Assembly (NCBI GenBank): GCA_039105265.1
Contig: JAPFFF010000005.1
Span: 1,364,001-1,428,000 of the forward strand
Source of the DNA: Tritrichomonas musculus
Lineage: Eukaryota; Parabasalia; Tritrichomonadida; Tritrichomonadidae
Reading direction: 5' to 3'
Length of the DNA stretch: 64,000 bases
The translations under genes were made by a program, and so were the position numbers. Below, one piece after another: positions 31,571-42,016 of this stretch. The notes beneath the pieces were generated by a model. That model ran no database searches. It saw only the letters and a list, made by a program, of their open reading frames with translations, and was not told the origin of the DNA. The first letter of the stretch is position 1. Every line of letters begins with the position of its first letter.

Positions 31571-32768
31571 ATCTTTGATGCTTTATAATCAACAATAAAA
31601 ATGGAAAAAGTGATTTGAACGAATCGGGAATAGAATTTTTAACATCAATATGAAGAAAATTAGAAAACAATTTCCTGATTAAACTCATAAATTTCAAAAT
31701 TTTGAAATTCGCCTCTTAGGTAAAAAAAAATTCGCCTTTTAGGTTAAAATAATTCATATCACTTGTGATATGAATATAAAAAATGATTAATTTCGAATTC
31801 TTCTTCATGAAATATAAATTACTTATATAATTCTATTTAAAAATAATATAATTAAAAAAATAAAAAAAACTTGTTTTTTGAATTAAGATAACCAGATTAG
31901 GATTCAATTTTTTACAAAAAAATAATTTATTTTTATCTTAAATTCCTCTCGAAAAATATGTATTTTTTATACTATATTTATCATTAATACCATCATTTAA
32001 AAATTATATTCTGAAAGAAAAATGATCTGTCGAGTGGGTAGAAGTTTCCATACCTTTTAAAAATATTGGATAATTAAAGTTTTTGAAAAAAAAAAAAAAA
32101 GAAAAGAAAAAAGGTCAATTATAAGCTAAAAATTGAATTTATTTGAAAGAAAAAACTAATAATGATAATAAAAAAATTATTTTATCTCCAAAATTTAAAA
32201 AAAAAAAATGTGGCGAAAATGAGATTATCGCAATTTTGATGCTAAAATTCATTATAAAATTAATGTAAATTAATGTAAATGATATTTTCTGAACTGATTT
32301 GCTCAAAAATAATAAATTTCGGAATTTTGATATAGTAATGCGCTAAAAAACGAAAAAGTATATAAAAATTAATAGTGTTAATAATGAAAACGTTCCTAAT
32401 CAAAATAATTAAAAAAGCGTGTCACAAACTTGCATTTTCTTTAAGCGATAATCGAAAAATGAATTGGATAACAAATAAAGTATTGAATTTTTTTTAATAA
32501 ATCATACAAAAATATATTTTATTGTTTTTTTATTGCTTTTTATTCAAAATTGAATTTTTAATAAAATCAAAGCTTTTAAGGTATTCTTAAGCTATAATGC
32601 ATTTCAGGTATTCATTATTAATAAAATACTAGTGATTTTATTTTTTTTGAATATCAAACATTAGAAAAAATTTACTCTCATATGTTAACAAAGAAGATTT
32701 TTTTTTAGTTAACTATATTGAATTTTATATACTTGAAAAAGTTTACCAATTAGAGGGGGAAACGGGTA

Positions 32769-35635
32769 TTATGCAGAAAAGAGCATAGTTAGGTATGAAA
32801 AATGCAGGATGACTTGAAATATTATTATATAATATAAAATATAAGGAAATAAATATATTCCCTAAATATAAAGATTAAATTGACGTTCAATATAAAAAAA
32901 AATATATTTTAATTTTTTGAAAAAGAAAAAAAAAATTGATAAGTTTATTTCAAATAAAATAGAGGTGCGAGAGCTGGTTGATTTCATTATTATTAAATTA
33001 TAAAATAATATATATATATATATATATCCTTCTCTATTATGATAGGATTTTAAATTATATTAGTCACTAGGAGTAAAAATATTGGTGTTTTAAAATTTTA
33101 ATAAAATAAAAAATAAACCATTCAATTATAAAATTTTATAAATGTTGGAGAGAAATTACATTTTCTCTCTTTTAGAACACAAATAAATATTTATATATAT
33201 GTAAATTACATTGTTATTTTTATTTTATTAAAAATAATTCAATAATAAAAAAAAATTAGATTTAATTTTTCCCAAGTTGGGAATCCCAACCAAAAAAAAA
33301 ACAAAATATCAAGATAAAAAGTGATGAGCTGAACATTGACTGGAATTATTGAGATGATGACTCAAATCGTTATAATCCCAATGATGTGATACAGCTGAAA
33401 AAGATTGAAAAGTCTGATGTACAATAATAATTCTTTCTTTGGAAAGATAAGATTCAGAATAATACGATTTGAGCCATTTTTGCTATAAAATTATAGACAA
33501 AATTTTCGAAAATATCTGACCAAATATAAAATTTAAATAAATATCTTGAAAACAAATAGGTTAAAATCTCTATAAATTTTGATATCGGTATTATATTTCC
33601 TATATATTAATAAATACCATTAGTAAACCAAACTATAGGGCCATTTTTTCTAGGAGCTTTCAGAAAATTAAATTGATTTTTTTTTATCAAATTCTGGACA
33701 ATATCTGAATTTTTGGATGAAAATACTATTATACAAAGATATTAATGAATATACTACATCAGGGAGAAATTTTACTCATACTATCTCAAGATATCTTGAT
33801 TTTAATTTTTAGACTAAGTTGCTGAAAACAAGTCATTAATCATATTTTTATAATTACCGCTATATATGTATTATCTCATATAATTTTTATTAAATTTTTT
33901 TAACTTTGAACCACATTTTTTTGTATTTTTTGTTAAAAATTATAAATTGAGGGGAGATAATTACAACGTGTTTTTTTTCTTCAGAATATTTAACTTACTA
34001 AAAAAAGAGCTAATTTTTAATTTATTTATATGTAAATCGCTTATAGTTATTGTTTCAAGCATAAAAATATAAAAAAAATGATTTTTTGCATAAAAAATTA
34101 ATTTGTGAGAACAGAATGAAAAATTTGATTAATCATTTAAAATTTAAATACGCAATAGTCGTTATATTTTTTTATAAATATCTTAAAATTAAATAGGTTA
34201 AATTTAAAATAAAAAATATACATATGAATTATAATATGTATTAATATTATAATATTGATTTCAATTAAATTTATAGGGCCAATTTTTCTAGGAATGCTTA
34301 GATTTTTAAATTTCATTTTTTTTATTTAATCTCAAACAAAACAAAAGATATATAGAGGAATTAAAATCAGTTATCAAATGTGCATAATAAGAGTTGGATA
34401 AGCATACATTTTAATAAAAGATGGTTGAAATATCTTGATTTTAATAATTTGGCAAAGTTGCATAAAATCGGGAAATGATAGTTTTTTTATATTTATCATA
34501 GTATATATTTTAATTCACTTTATTTTCATTACGATTTAACAATAAGAAACCATATTTTTTTGCATTTTTTTATGAAAATTTGAAATTGAGGGGAATTAAT
34601 TATAACGTATTTTTTCTTCAGAATTTTATAAAATAAAAATAAAATTACCCCAGGCGAGCGATTCAGATTAATAAGAAAATATGTATATATACATGTTGAA
34701 TATAATAAAAATACAAATAGTTATCCCTATGAAATTCACCAGAGCTCCGTATATTTTTATATTATATTTATTATTTTTTTAAATACTAATATCTCTATAA
34801 ATTAAAAAACTATTTTATATATTATATTAAAACTATATATATAATTTAATTTATATATAAATAAATAATATTAAAATCAACAATATTTCATAAATAATTA
34901 GAAATTTCCAAAATACCATTTTTTCCCACTTACTTCTGCAAACATTAAAACGACCTAATAATTAAATATGATGTATAGCATTAGGTATGCATTATATTAT
35001 ATTAAAAATAGCATTGATTTGATTAACAATTTAGTGAAAAAATCCACTTTTTTAAATTAAAAAATACGTTATTTTTAGTTCTCGCACTTCTAATAAAATT
35101 ATCAATCCATGATATAAAATTGAATTAATATTCTTTGAAAAAAATTGAAGTCTAAGAAAATTGATAACGATTTTCTGAGTTGTTTGATAGCTGTAAAATA
35201 TTTTTAATTGAAAAAAATTGTGAGAAAAAAAGAGATTTCTGAGGAGTATAAAAAATAAAGTACTCAAAAAATGAAATTAGCAATAAAAAGAAATCCAACG
35301 TCACGATTCCAGATTTTTTTATTTATTTCATAATAAGATTTCAAAATAAAACTAGTTTAACAGCCTTTTTTTCCAACTTGTGCCTATTGATCTAAAAAAT
35401 ATTCCTTATCATATCTTCATTCATGGAAATATTTAAGAGCAAGCAAACACGAAATATTACAACTTATTGTTTTTTATCAACATTGCTCCAATCAAGATTT
35501 TTTTTGATCATGATATTAGTTATAAAACACTCATTCTTTCATTCACTTTTTGAAAGATTTAAAATTGAATACTTTACCTTATTATGCTCTTGCAGAAATC
35601 ATTTTTTTTTTTAAGCTTATCAAATTGCCTCTATA
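32769..35635. other. AT-rich gene-free stretch
   Basis: Nearly 2.9 kb with no credible gene. Two 60-70 codon frames have AT-driven composition and no gene-like upstream motif. No clear paired repeats were found. Confidence 0.5.
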
Positions 35636-35640
35636 TCAGT

Positions 35641-36098
35641 GAGTAGTAAGGTTAAGGAGTGCTACTCTCGTTTCACTCGCTCCGCACTCGCTTAACACCT
35701 AATTCATTCAGTCTACCAACAATTACATTTTTGTCATCCTCGACTTAATTAGTATATATACCCGCCACAGTCGTGTGACAGCTAATTTAATTGACGAAAA
35801 CCCCCAAAATCAGCTGTTTTTGTATTTATTTTAGTGCTACTTGTGGCACAAGACTATAGATATATGTCTACGATCTATTAATATATGAAAATACTAATAG
35901 AGATAACCTAAAATAATGGCGAAAATAAACTATTATAATAGGCGAAATCGGCTATTTTAATATGAAACCGTTTCCAAACATTTCCATAGCAATGCTCATA
36001 TACGACATATCGAGATTGTGTTCCAATAAAGTAGAACTAATAGTGGCATATAATGAAGGACTATTATAACATATATTGGATGACTAAATGTATAAACA
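35641..36098. promoter_or_regulatory. Leader region of the helicase island
   Basis: A GC-richer non-coding stretch upstream of the helicase gene. It starts with GAGTAG ... CTACTC, a 6-bp hairpin at 35641-35667, followed by CTCGCTCCGCACTCGC. It probably holds the promoter, but no trichomonad Inr directly before the ATG was recognised. Confidence 0.35.
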
Positions 36099-38015
36099 AT
36101 GAGTTTGATATGTGAATTACATGAAAATTTTATCCAACTGAAACCAATGACACTGAACACTATGTTATACAGTTACGTACACGAAGATATAAAATATGAG
36201 TCTGTTAATGATTATAGATATGATGACGATACTTCATACTCTGCTAACGCAGATCCATTGAAAGAACAACCGGTTGAAGTGCAAGATCCTTGTTACATAC
36301 GATGGCAGATGTTTGATGAGATACCTGAACGAGTATACAATATAGAGTGTGAAGGTTACTTCGATAAGAACGACAAACCGTTAGATGATGAAACAACGAT
36401 TAAACACCTCACTAGTGGTGAACCACCAGTAAATATCGATGATTCACTAGAACTTTGTGATGAGAATGGCGATGTAATCGATTATATGCATTATGAAGAT
36501 TATTATTATTGTATGGATCACAACAAGTATGATTTACGTAAGATTACTAAACAAATTAGAACTAAGAAGTTCATATGTGAAGCTCCAATCGGCTCTGGTA
36601 AATCGACTGCTATTCGTAAATGGATTTCGTCACATAATACAGAGAAGTTTATGGTAATTGTTCCAACAGTGAATATCGCTGAAGAGTTCTATACCAAGTT
36701 GAATAAAGATCTCAATATTCAATTATGTGTTAATGATAACGCGTTTAGTGAATTTCGTAAAGCTGTATATAATGAAGTTAACATAATTATTACTACTTAC
36801 AACACTGCTTCCAAGTGCTTAGACGACTTACTTGAAGAATACTATATGAAAGAGCAACGACTCGATTACTTCCTAGTGATTGATGAAGCACACATGTTAC
36901 TACACCATATAGGATTAATAGAGATTACTAAAGAGTTCGATAAGGTAGCATTAATAAGTGCTACTGCTGATGATATTAAGAACTTCGCCTGCTTTAGAGA
37001 TTACATAATCGTTAATCCACATATTGATGAGAGATATAAACGAAATATCTATGTTAATAAGTTGTTATCAGATGCTGATGAACAACGTGATGCTATAGTT
37101 AACTTAATCGATACTAAGATAATGAATTATGATAAGGTATTAGTGAAGATAGAAGATAAGAAAGAGTGTAATAGATTGAAGAATTGTTTGAGAGATAGAT
37201 ACAAGGTCGCTCTATATACAGGTGATAACAAAGAGATTAAGCTGAATGAAGATGGATTATTCGAAGAAGATGTTGATGTTATCATATCTACCTCATCAAT
37301 ACAGAACGGACAGTCTATTAAAGAGAATATCTTATCTATATTCATCCAAACATACATCGATACTGTATCTAGTATTAAGCAATTTCTAGGTAGAAATCGA
37401 AATCGAAATTCGGATGTATATGTATATGTTCGATATGGGAAGCACATGAATAAGAGAAAGTACTCGATACCCAACAATCGATATGAACGACATTTAAATA
37501 GCTTACGTGATAGAGCATGGAATGAAATGAGTATAGCGAATTGGGATGATGTATTATATAAATTCGGGCGTGTGCGATTCGGTAAAACAGATGATTCACA
37601 AAGTGAAGTTCTCGAAGAGAATGACGAATATATTATTGATTATGATGATGAATGTATAAGTGATGATGATATCTTTGATGAACCTACTACTAATGAGATC
37701 GTTGATAAATCCACTGCTAATGCTGAGATCGTTGATAAATCCACTACTACTAATGAGATCGTTGTAGAAACCACTACTAATGATGAGATCGTTGATACTT
37801 CGTACTCTGCTACCGCAGATGAATCCACCAATGATACTACGTATTCCACTACAGCGGATGAACCTATTACAGATATAGAATTTACTAATAAAAGAGATCT
37901 ATATAATTATTATGGAATCGATGTTAAGACAATACCAGATGGGTATGAAGTTAATATGAGATATAACAGAGTTAATGGTAAGAGAGGCCGTGTATATAAA
38001 TTGGTGAAGAAGTGA
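36099..38015 (+). CDS. DEAD/DEAH-type superfamily 2 helicase, virus or replicon type
   Basis: A 638-residue protein starting at ATG 36099. Helicase motifs appear in order: Walker A GSGKST (165-170), VPTVN (motif Ia, 188-192), IDEAH (motif II, 261-265), SAT (motif III, 287-289) and QFLGRNRNR (motif VI, 428-436). Order and spacing resemble the origin-binding-protein/D5-like and other SF2 helicases of large DNA viruses and related elements. The N-terminal 150 residues are acidic. After residue 500 an acidic Thr/Asp-rich repeat tail appears (NEIVDKSTT units and TSYSATADE, the latter echoed near residue 45). The last 40 residues are basic (KRGRVYKLVKK). Codon use and GC content differ clearly from host genes. 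The frame is whole. Confidence 0.75.
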   Translation: MSLICELHENFIQLKPMTLNTMLYSYVHEDIKYESVNDYRYDDDTSYSANADPLKEQPVEVQDPCYIRWQMFDEIPERVYNIECEGYFDKNDKPLDDETTIKHLTSGEPPVNIDDSLELCDENGDVIDYMHYEDYYYCMDHNKYDLRKITKQIRTKKFICEAPIGSGKSTAIRKWISSHNTEKFMVIVPTVNIAEEFYTKLNKDLNIQLCVNDNAFSEFRKAVYNEVNIIITTYNTASKCLDDLLEEYYMKEQRLDYFLVIDEAHMLLHHIGLIEITKEFDKVALISATADDIKNFACFRDYIIVNPHIDERYKRNIYVNKLLSDADEQRDAIVNLIDTKIMNYDKVLVKIEDKKECNRLKNCLRDRYKVALYTGDNKEIKLNEDGLFEEDVDVIISTSSIQNGQSIKENILSIFIQTYIDTVSSIKQFLGRNRNRNSDVYVYVRYGKHMNKRKYSIPNNRYERHLNSLRDRAWNEMSIANWDDVLYKFGRVRFGKTDDSQSEVLEENDEYIIDYDDECISDDDIFDEPTTNEIVDKSTANAEIVDKSTTTNEIVVETTTNDEIVDTSYSATADESTNDTTYSTTADEPITDIEFTNKRDLYNYYGIDVKTIPDGYEVNMRYNRVNGKRGRVYKLVKK

Positions 38016-38054
38016 GTTGACGATGCGTTTTCGATGTATTTTTCTCGTACTTAA

Positions 38055-38300
38055 ATGACAGCATTAGCAGAACTCTTCGCAATGAATGATATGAATAAGT
38101 TGAAGTATGAACTCGCTAGACTTGTCGAATCGAAAGACTATAAGACAGTTAATACATTGTTACGTCGTAATCCTAATACATGGAAATTTAATACTCGTGA
38201 ACTTAATGAAGATATACCATGTGAAGATAGACACTTTACTAAGAGAAATGGTGTAATGAAATTCGAGACAAGACCTCCACATGCAAAACCTAAAAAATAA
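38055..38300 (+). CDS. Small protein with the DYKTxNTLxRRNPN motif (copy 1)
   Basis: An 81-residue protein starting at ATG 38055, just 36 bp after the helicase stop. Residues about 10-50 are helical and contain SKDYKTVNTLLRRNPNTWKF, then NTRELN. The tail is basic and Pro-rich (RPPHAKPKK). The same motif occurs in the second small gene about 0.65 kb downstream. No known family is recognised. Arg/Lys content allows DNA or RNA binding, but that is a guess. The stop codon is followed by AAT within TAAAT. Its composition matches the helicase, so it is considered part of the same island. Confidence 0.6.
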   Translation: MTALAELFAMNDMNKLKYELARLVESKDYKTVNTLLRRNPNTWKFNTRELNEDIPCEDRHFTKRNGVMKFETRPPHAKPKK

Positions 38301-38540
38301 ATCGCCGAGCAAAAACCAATCTGTCTACGTGGATGCGTAATGCATTCGATATGAGATGATACGTACCCGGGATGATACCATCCCATAAAGAGAAACACTG
38401 CATCCACTATGGCTGGGGAAGAGACTGGAAGTCTTTTCATTACAGGGATTACATTTGTCGACAAATGCCTTCGTGCTATCTATACCACAAGCAATAGCTT
38501 ACCACAAGGTGTTTAGTTCGCTAGGGCTCTATCACAAATA
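38301..38540. ncRNA. Structured non-coding stretch, ncRNA or replication-signal candidate
   Basis: 240 bp of GC-richer non-coding DNA between the two small genes. It contains a hairpin GGGATG-ATAC-CATCCC (38368-38383), a stem GACT/AGTC near 38422-38432, and the perfect 16-bp palindrome CATTTGTCGACAAATG (38450-38465). Such density of symmetry in an otherwise AT-rich region suggests an RNA or a protein-binding/origin site. No known RNA family is recognised. Confidence 0.35.
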
Positions 38541-38564
38541 TGATACAAAATAACACGAAAAATC

Positions 38565-38637
38565 GGTACTGAGGAGAATCGAACTCATGCCTGCCGCCGA
38601 AGCTGGGAGACATGCTTCATGACTCTACGACTGTACC
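38565..38637 (-). tRNA. tRNA-like gene, isotype not assigned
   Basis: A 73-nt unit on the minus strand. The acceptor ends GGTACAG and CAGTACC pair at 6 of 7 positions. A T-arm with loop TTCGATT (38577-38583) has a 4/5 stem and matches the B-box. A run of five T follows immediately (38558-38562, a Pol III terminator). The length is exactly that of a standard tRNA. The D-arm is poor and the anticodon stem is ambiguous (several registers, each with mismatches), so no amino acid is assigned. It could be a divergent virus-type tRNA or a tRNA-like relic. The palindrome GTTAGCGCTAAC lies 1 nt upstream of its 5' end. Confidence 0.5.
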
Positions 38638-38638
38638 C

Positions 38639-38650
38639 GTTAGCGCTAAC
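38639..38650. repeat. Perfect 12-bp palindrome GTTAGCGCTAAC
   Basis: Perfectly self-complementary and located one base upstream of the tRNA-like unit's 5' end (minus strand). It could be a protein-binding site or part of a precursor stem. Confidence 0.6.
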
Positions 38651-38741
38651 ATTTATTAGGTTCAGATTACATATTTAAACTGTATAATGCGAATATAGTA
38701 TTGTTTTTGTGCGAGAAATGTGTGAGTTTAATTACATAGAA

Positions 38742-38921
38742 ATGAGTAAGAGTAAGAATACAACACAAACAAGTCTAGAAGAGTTATACACTACAGACGA
38801 CTTAACAGTACTTAAACGAGCTATTACCGAGTTAACTGCTAAGAGAGATTATAAAACTCTTAATACTCTGTTCCGCCGCAATCCGAATGCTAGTAAGTTC
38901 GATACAAGTGAGCTCTCTTGA
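38742..38921 (+). CDS. Small protein with the DYKTxNTLxRRNPN motif (copy 2)
   Basis: About 59 residues from ATG 38742 (MSKSKNTTQT); an alternative ATG lies at 38718. It contains LTAKRDYKTLNTLFRRNPNA and SKFDTSELS, clearly paralogous to the small protein at 38055-38300. It ends where that protein continues into its basic tail, so it is shorter at the C-terminus. Family unknown. The tRNA-like unit separates the two copies. It marks the right part of the compositional island, after which the DNA returns to AT-rich spacer. Confidence 0.5.
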   Translation: MSKSKNTTQTSLEELYTTDDLTVLKRAITELTAKRDYKTLNTLFRRNPNASKFDTSELS

Positions 38922-39253
38922 AATCATCAAAATATGCATATCATCTTTAAACCTTCGAAATCATCAAATTTGCGATAAATCAAATGAAGACCGTTTATAA
39001 GAAAAAATGCTTAGAATTAAGAGTAAAATTAAATGTTAGAGAGCAGCAGACAATTTCATGAAAAGTAAAAAAATTTTTGAGTAAATTCAGATAATCATTT
39101 CAATAAAAATTAATAAAAGAACATTTTAATTCAACATTTATTATTTATTTAGTTTTATTTATATAATATTTACCTTTTTGTTTAATATTTTGAAAGATAA
39201 TTTTAAAAGATGATTCACATTCAAATAAAATTACAATTTAAACATATCAAGAT

Positions 39254-39615
39254 ATAACAAACGTTTAATAAAACATCAAAAGAAAAGTAAAAAAGTAAAT
39301 TATATGTAGAAATCGCTTTTGTTGATTAACTATTATTTCGATTGAGAAATCAGTACAAGATTTTGGATGGTTCGTATAACAAACGTTTAAAAAAACATCA
39401 AAAGAAAAGTAAAAAAGAAAATTATATGTAGAAATCGCTTTTGTTGATTAACTATTATTTCAATTGAGAAATCAGTACAAGATTTTGTATGGTTCATATA
39501 ACAAACGTTTAATAAAACATCAAAAGAAAAGTAAAAAAGTAAATTATATGTAGAAATCGCTTTTGTTGATTAACTATTATTTCGATTGAGAAATCAGTAC
39601 AAGATTTTTGGTGAT
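39254..39615. repeat. Three tandem copies of a 122-bp unit
   Basis: Copies start at 39254, 39376 and 39498, each with ATAACAAACGTTTAAT and TATGTAGAAATCGCTTTTGT. They differ at only a few positions, which implies recent duplication or homogenisation. Non-coding. Confidence 0.9.
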
Positions 39616-39711
39616 TTGTATAGTCTACACGGAATTTTGGTTCTATATTGTTTAGTAAATGAGCACCTGGTTACAAATCATAAGGTAATTGATAAAATTA
39701 CTATTATTCTT

Positions 39712-39830
39712 GGCTGATGATTCCTAAAATGCAGAGCCATCTGCAGTAGAGCACTACTGCTTAGGGCCTCAAGATTGTAAGATTCCCTGCAGAAGAATTC
39801 CAAAACACATGAGTTCCATAAGCCAAAAAT
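39712..39830. ncRNA. Short structured non-coding candidate
   Basis: A 120-bp stretch of balanced composition framed by TTGGCT (39712-39717) and AGCCAA (about 39825-39830). Inside is a perfect hairpin GCAGTAG-AGCA-CTACTGC at 39743-39760. No tRNA, 5S or box C/D signature could be confirmed. It may be a fragment of a mobile element. Confidence 0.2.
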
Positions 39831-40617
39831 ACTATAATAAAATGGCGCTATTTATAATAGAATAAAACTTTTTGAATATAATACCGATTAAACTTTTTCT
39901 ATCAGTTCACTTTTTGAATGATGCTGATCAAAAACAATTCAATTATTTTTGTGAACTTATTTGCAAGCATCTTCTCAAAAAGCTCGCACGAAATTACATG
40001 ATATTTTTTTTAAACCATATTCCAATTGAAAAAATACTATAAAAATTAATGGAATATTCGATTTTCTTATCTGTACATTAGGTAAAATGCGTTTAAACGT
40101 TTGTAATGATTTGAAAATTCCTCAAATATAACTATTTCTACCTTTTCCGAAAAACGGTAGGTGATGTAATTGAATATTTTGAATAGAGAATTTCACAAAA
40201 AGTTTAATCCATATTATATACAATTTATTCTTTGGTTATATCTGATTTTTTTTTAGTTATCAATGCTAATTATATATTATATCAATTTATTGATAAATTA
40301 TTTATTTTTCAAAATGATTGATCAAGCTTTGAATACTAAAAAGTTAGAAGATGAAGTCAAAAAAAATTCAATGGTTCAATGTAAAAATTTTGAATACTCT
40401 TTTTTAAAAAATCATTCAATGAATTACATTCAAATAAAAATTTATATTTTTCAAAAAGTTATATTCATAATTTTCATAGCCTTTTAAAACTTTTTATGAT
40501 GGTTAAAAAGTGAAATAATATTTTCAAGTTATTTAAGCTTGCTTGGAAAGCTGAATTGTTTTATATAAACTAAGTAAATTATTAATTTCTTGTTTTTTTC
40601 TGCGTAAAAAATGAAAT
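39831..40617. other. AT-rich spacer
   Basis: Holds several ACTTTTTGA-like words (about 39868 and 39910) but no credible gene. A 74-codon frame at 40263-40487 is AT-driven and rejected. Confidence 0.4.
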
Positions 40618-41301
40618 TTAGTCTTTCTTTTTGTTCTGAGATTTCTTATTTGTTGATGTGGATGGCTGTTTCTTTGATTGTTGTGTTTGAGCTCCCATCC
40701 TAGCTTGCGCTTGCTCATGTTCTCTATATGGTAGATCCAAAAGCGGAACAATATTCTTAGTTTGTTTAGGTAAGATAATTACATAAATAACTATCTGATA
40801 AATAAGCATTTCAGCTGTAATTAATAACATTTTTGTTTCTAAACTCTGATCCGGTGTGAAATTCCAGGTTAATCCCATAATTGCCGCTTCAATAATAAGG
40901 ATAATAAATGGAAATTGGAGTTCTAGGTTGAAAAATCCAAAATAAAAGCGGGCATACATGATGTAATTAAGAGTTACATATGCCTTTAAAGTCAAAATAA
41001 TAGGTGGAGAAATAGAGCTTTTGTATGCAAGAACAAAATCAACAGCAAACAAAGTGCATACAAAGAAAATGCATGGAACATTCATGGCAGAAAGCATCCA
41101 TTTTTCTGTTAAACCACAATATATATCAGTCCTTAATTGTCCCATAAGTTGAAGTAATATGCGAGATAATGATATAATAGCAAGTGGTGTAAAGCAAATG
41201 CAACGGATGTAATCTGGCTCCTGGCAATATCCATATAAGAAAATTCCAACGATTGCTGATGAAATTATTTCTCTGAGAAGTAGTTTTGGTTGAGAATCCA
41301 T
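40618..41301 (-). CDS. Multi-pass membrane protein with dilysine ER signal
   Basis: A 227-residue protein starting at ATG 41301 (MDSQPKLL). An Inr-like TCACA lies 20-25 bp upstream at 41321-41325, downstream of the other possible ATG (41364), which favours this start. About six or seven hydrophobic segments span residues 10-185 (for example ISSAIVGIFLYGY, VPCIFFVCTLFAVDFVLAY and FPFIILIIEAAIMGL). The C-terminal 40 residues are polar, basic and Gln/Ser-rich, ending KKKD. Lys at -3 and -4 fits the KKXX retrieval signal, so the ER membrane is the likely site. No conserved family is recognised. Confidence 0.7.
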   Translation of the reverse strand: MDSQPKLLLREIISSAIVGIFLYGYCQEPDYIRCICFTPLAIISLSRILLQLMGQLRTDIYCGLTEKWMLSAMNVPCIFFVCTLFAVDFVLAYKSSISPPIILTLKAYVTLNYIMYARFYFGFFNLELQFPFIILIIEAAIMGLTWNFTPDQSLETKMLLITAEMLIYQIVIYVIILPKQTKNIVPLLDLPYREHEQAQARMGAQTQQSKKQPSTSTNKKSQNKKKD

Positions 41302-42016
41302 TTTAAATTTGATGTAGTATTGTGAAAAAGTTATTTGATCAAATATTTGAAAGAAATATTTCATGAAAATTTTAAAGAATTCAATATTCAATAAATTTAA
41401 ATTGAATTGAATATAGAAAATTGAAAGTATGAATGAATCTTTTTAAAACGCTGCAATTGTAGCGTGGAAGGCCATTTATATTATATTATTTTATCGTTTT
41501 GAAACAACAAAAGTTTAAAAACGACCATTAATCAGTAAATTAAATGTTATCGTTTTGAAATTAAATTAATAAATATCATTTTATATAATTTTTGACGATG
41601 AATTATTTTAAGTCATTAATTATACCTAGATCAATATTACAAATCATTATTTAAGTTATTTAATATGAAACACAATATCTTTGAATTATTATTTCATTAA
41701 ATATTTGGTGTATGTGTATTTCAGGTAAATTAATAGTAAATTAAATTACAAAATAAGCTTTCTTGTTCATTTTTCAATAAAAAGTATAGAAAATGATAAT
41801 TATATCTTAAATTTAAACTTTTTCATTAAAACTGAATACAATCTCTGTAAGAGTAAGTGGTGCTTGGGAATAATAACTATCTATCGGTATTCAAATGATG
41901 CTGTAGGATTACAAATATGATCAATAAAATTAAAGAATATTTTTTTCTGATATTATTTATCCAGATTTTTTTAAAAAGTGAATTTTTATTCAGCCTGTTG
42001 TACAAATTTTTTTTTA

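Larger units (their letters stand above)
29567..32766. mobile_element. TA-flanked inverted-repeat element (3.2 kb), probably composite
   Basis: The left end CCCGTCTCCCCCTCTAATTGG, continuing with AAACTTTTT, faces a right end whose reverse complement is CCCGTTTCCCCCTCTAATTGG, also followed by AAACTTTTT. TA lies at both outer edges (29565-29566 and 32767-32768). Nested within are a perfect 16-bp inverted pair (30608-30623 and 32043-32058) and a 120-bp inverted repeat at 31280-31570. These suggest insertions inside one another. No transposase frame survives. Confidence 0.55.
35636..38935 (+). mobile_element. Compositionally distinct helicase-bearing island (virus-like or replicon-like)
   Basis: Base composition rises sharply at about 35.64 kb and falls again at about 38.93 kb. 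Inside are an intact helicase gene, two small proteins with a shared motif, a structured non-coding stretch and a tRNA-like gene. All protein genes are on the plus strand. No terminal inverted repeats or target duplication were identified, so the exact ends are uncertain. Helicase plus tRNA-like gene and small accessory genes resemble pieces of large DNA viruses, Polinton-like elements or plasmids. The helicase frame looks whole, suggesting recent capture. No capsid, polymerase or integrase gene is present. Confidence 0.5.

Noticed and set aside
37127-37849. Minus-strand frames inside the helicase gene
   Set aside because: They are antisense shadows of the repeat-rich helicase coding sequence.
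39712-39830. Box C/D snoRNA
   Set aside because: TGATGA is present near the left edge but no matching CTGA D box or terminal stem arrangement was found.
40263-40487. 74-codon frame near ACTTTTTGA words
   Set aside because: Composition is AT-driven, no domain; not distinguishable from background.
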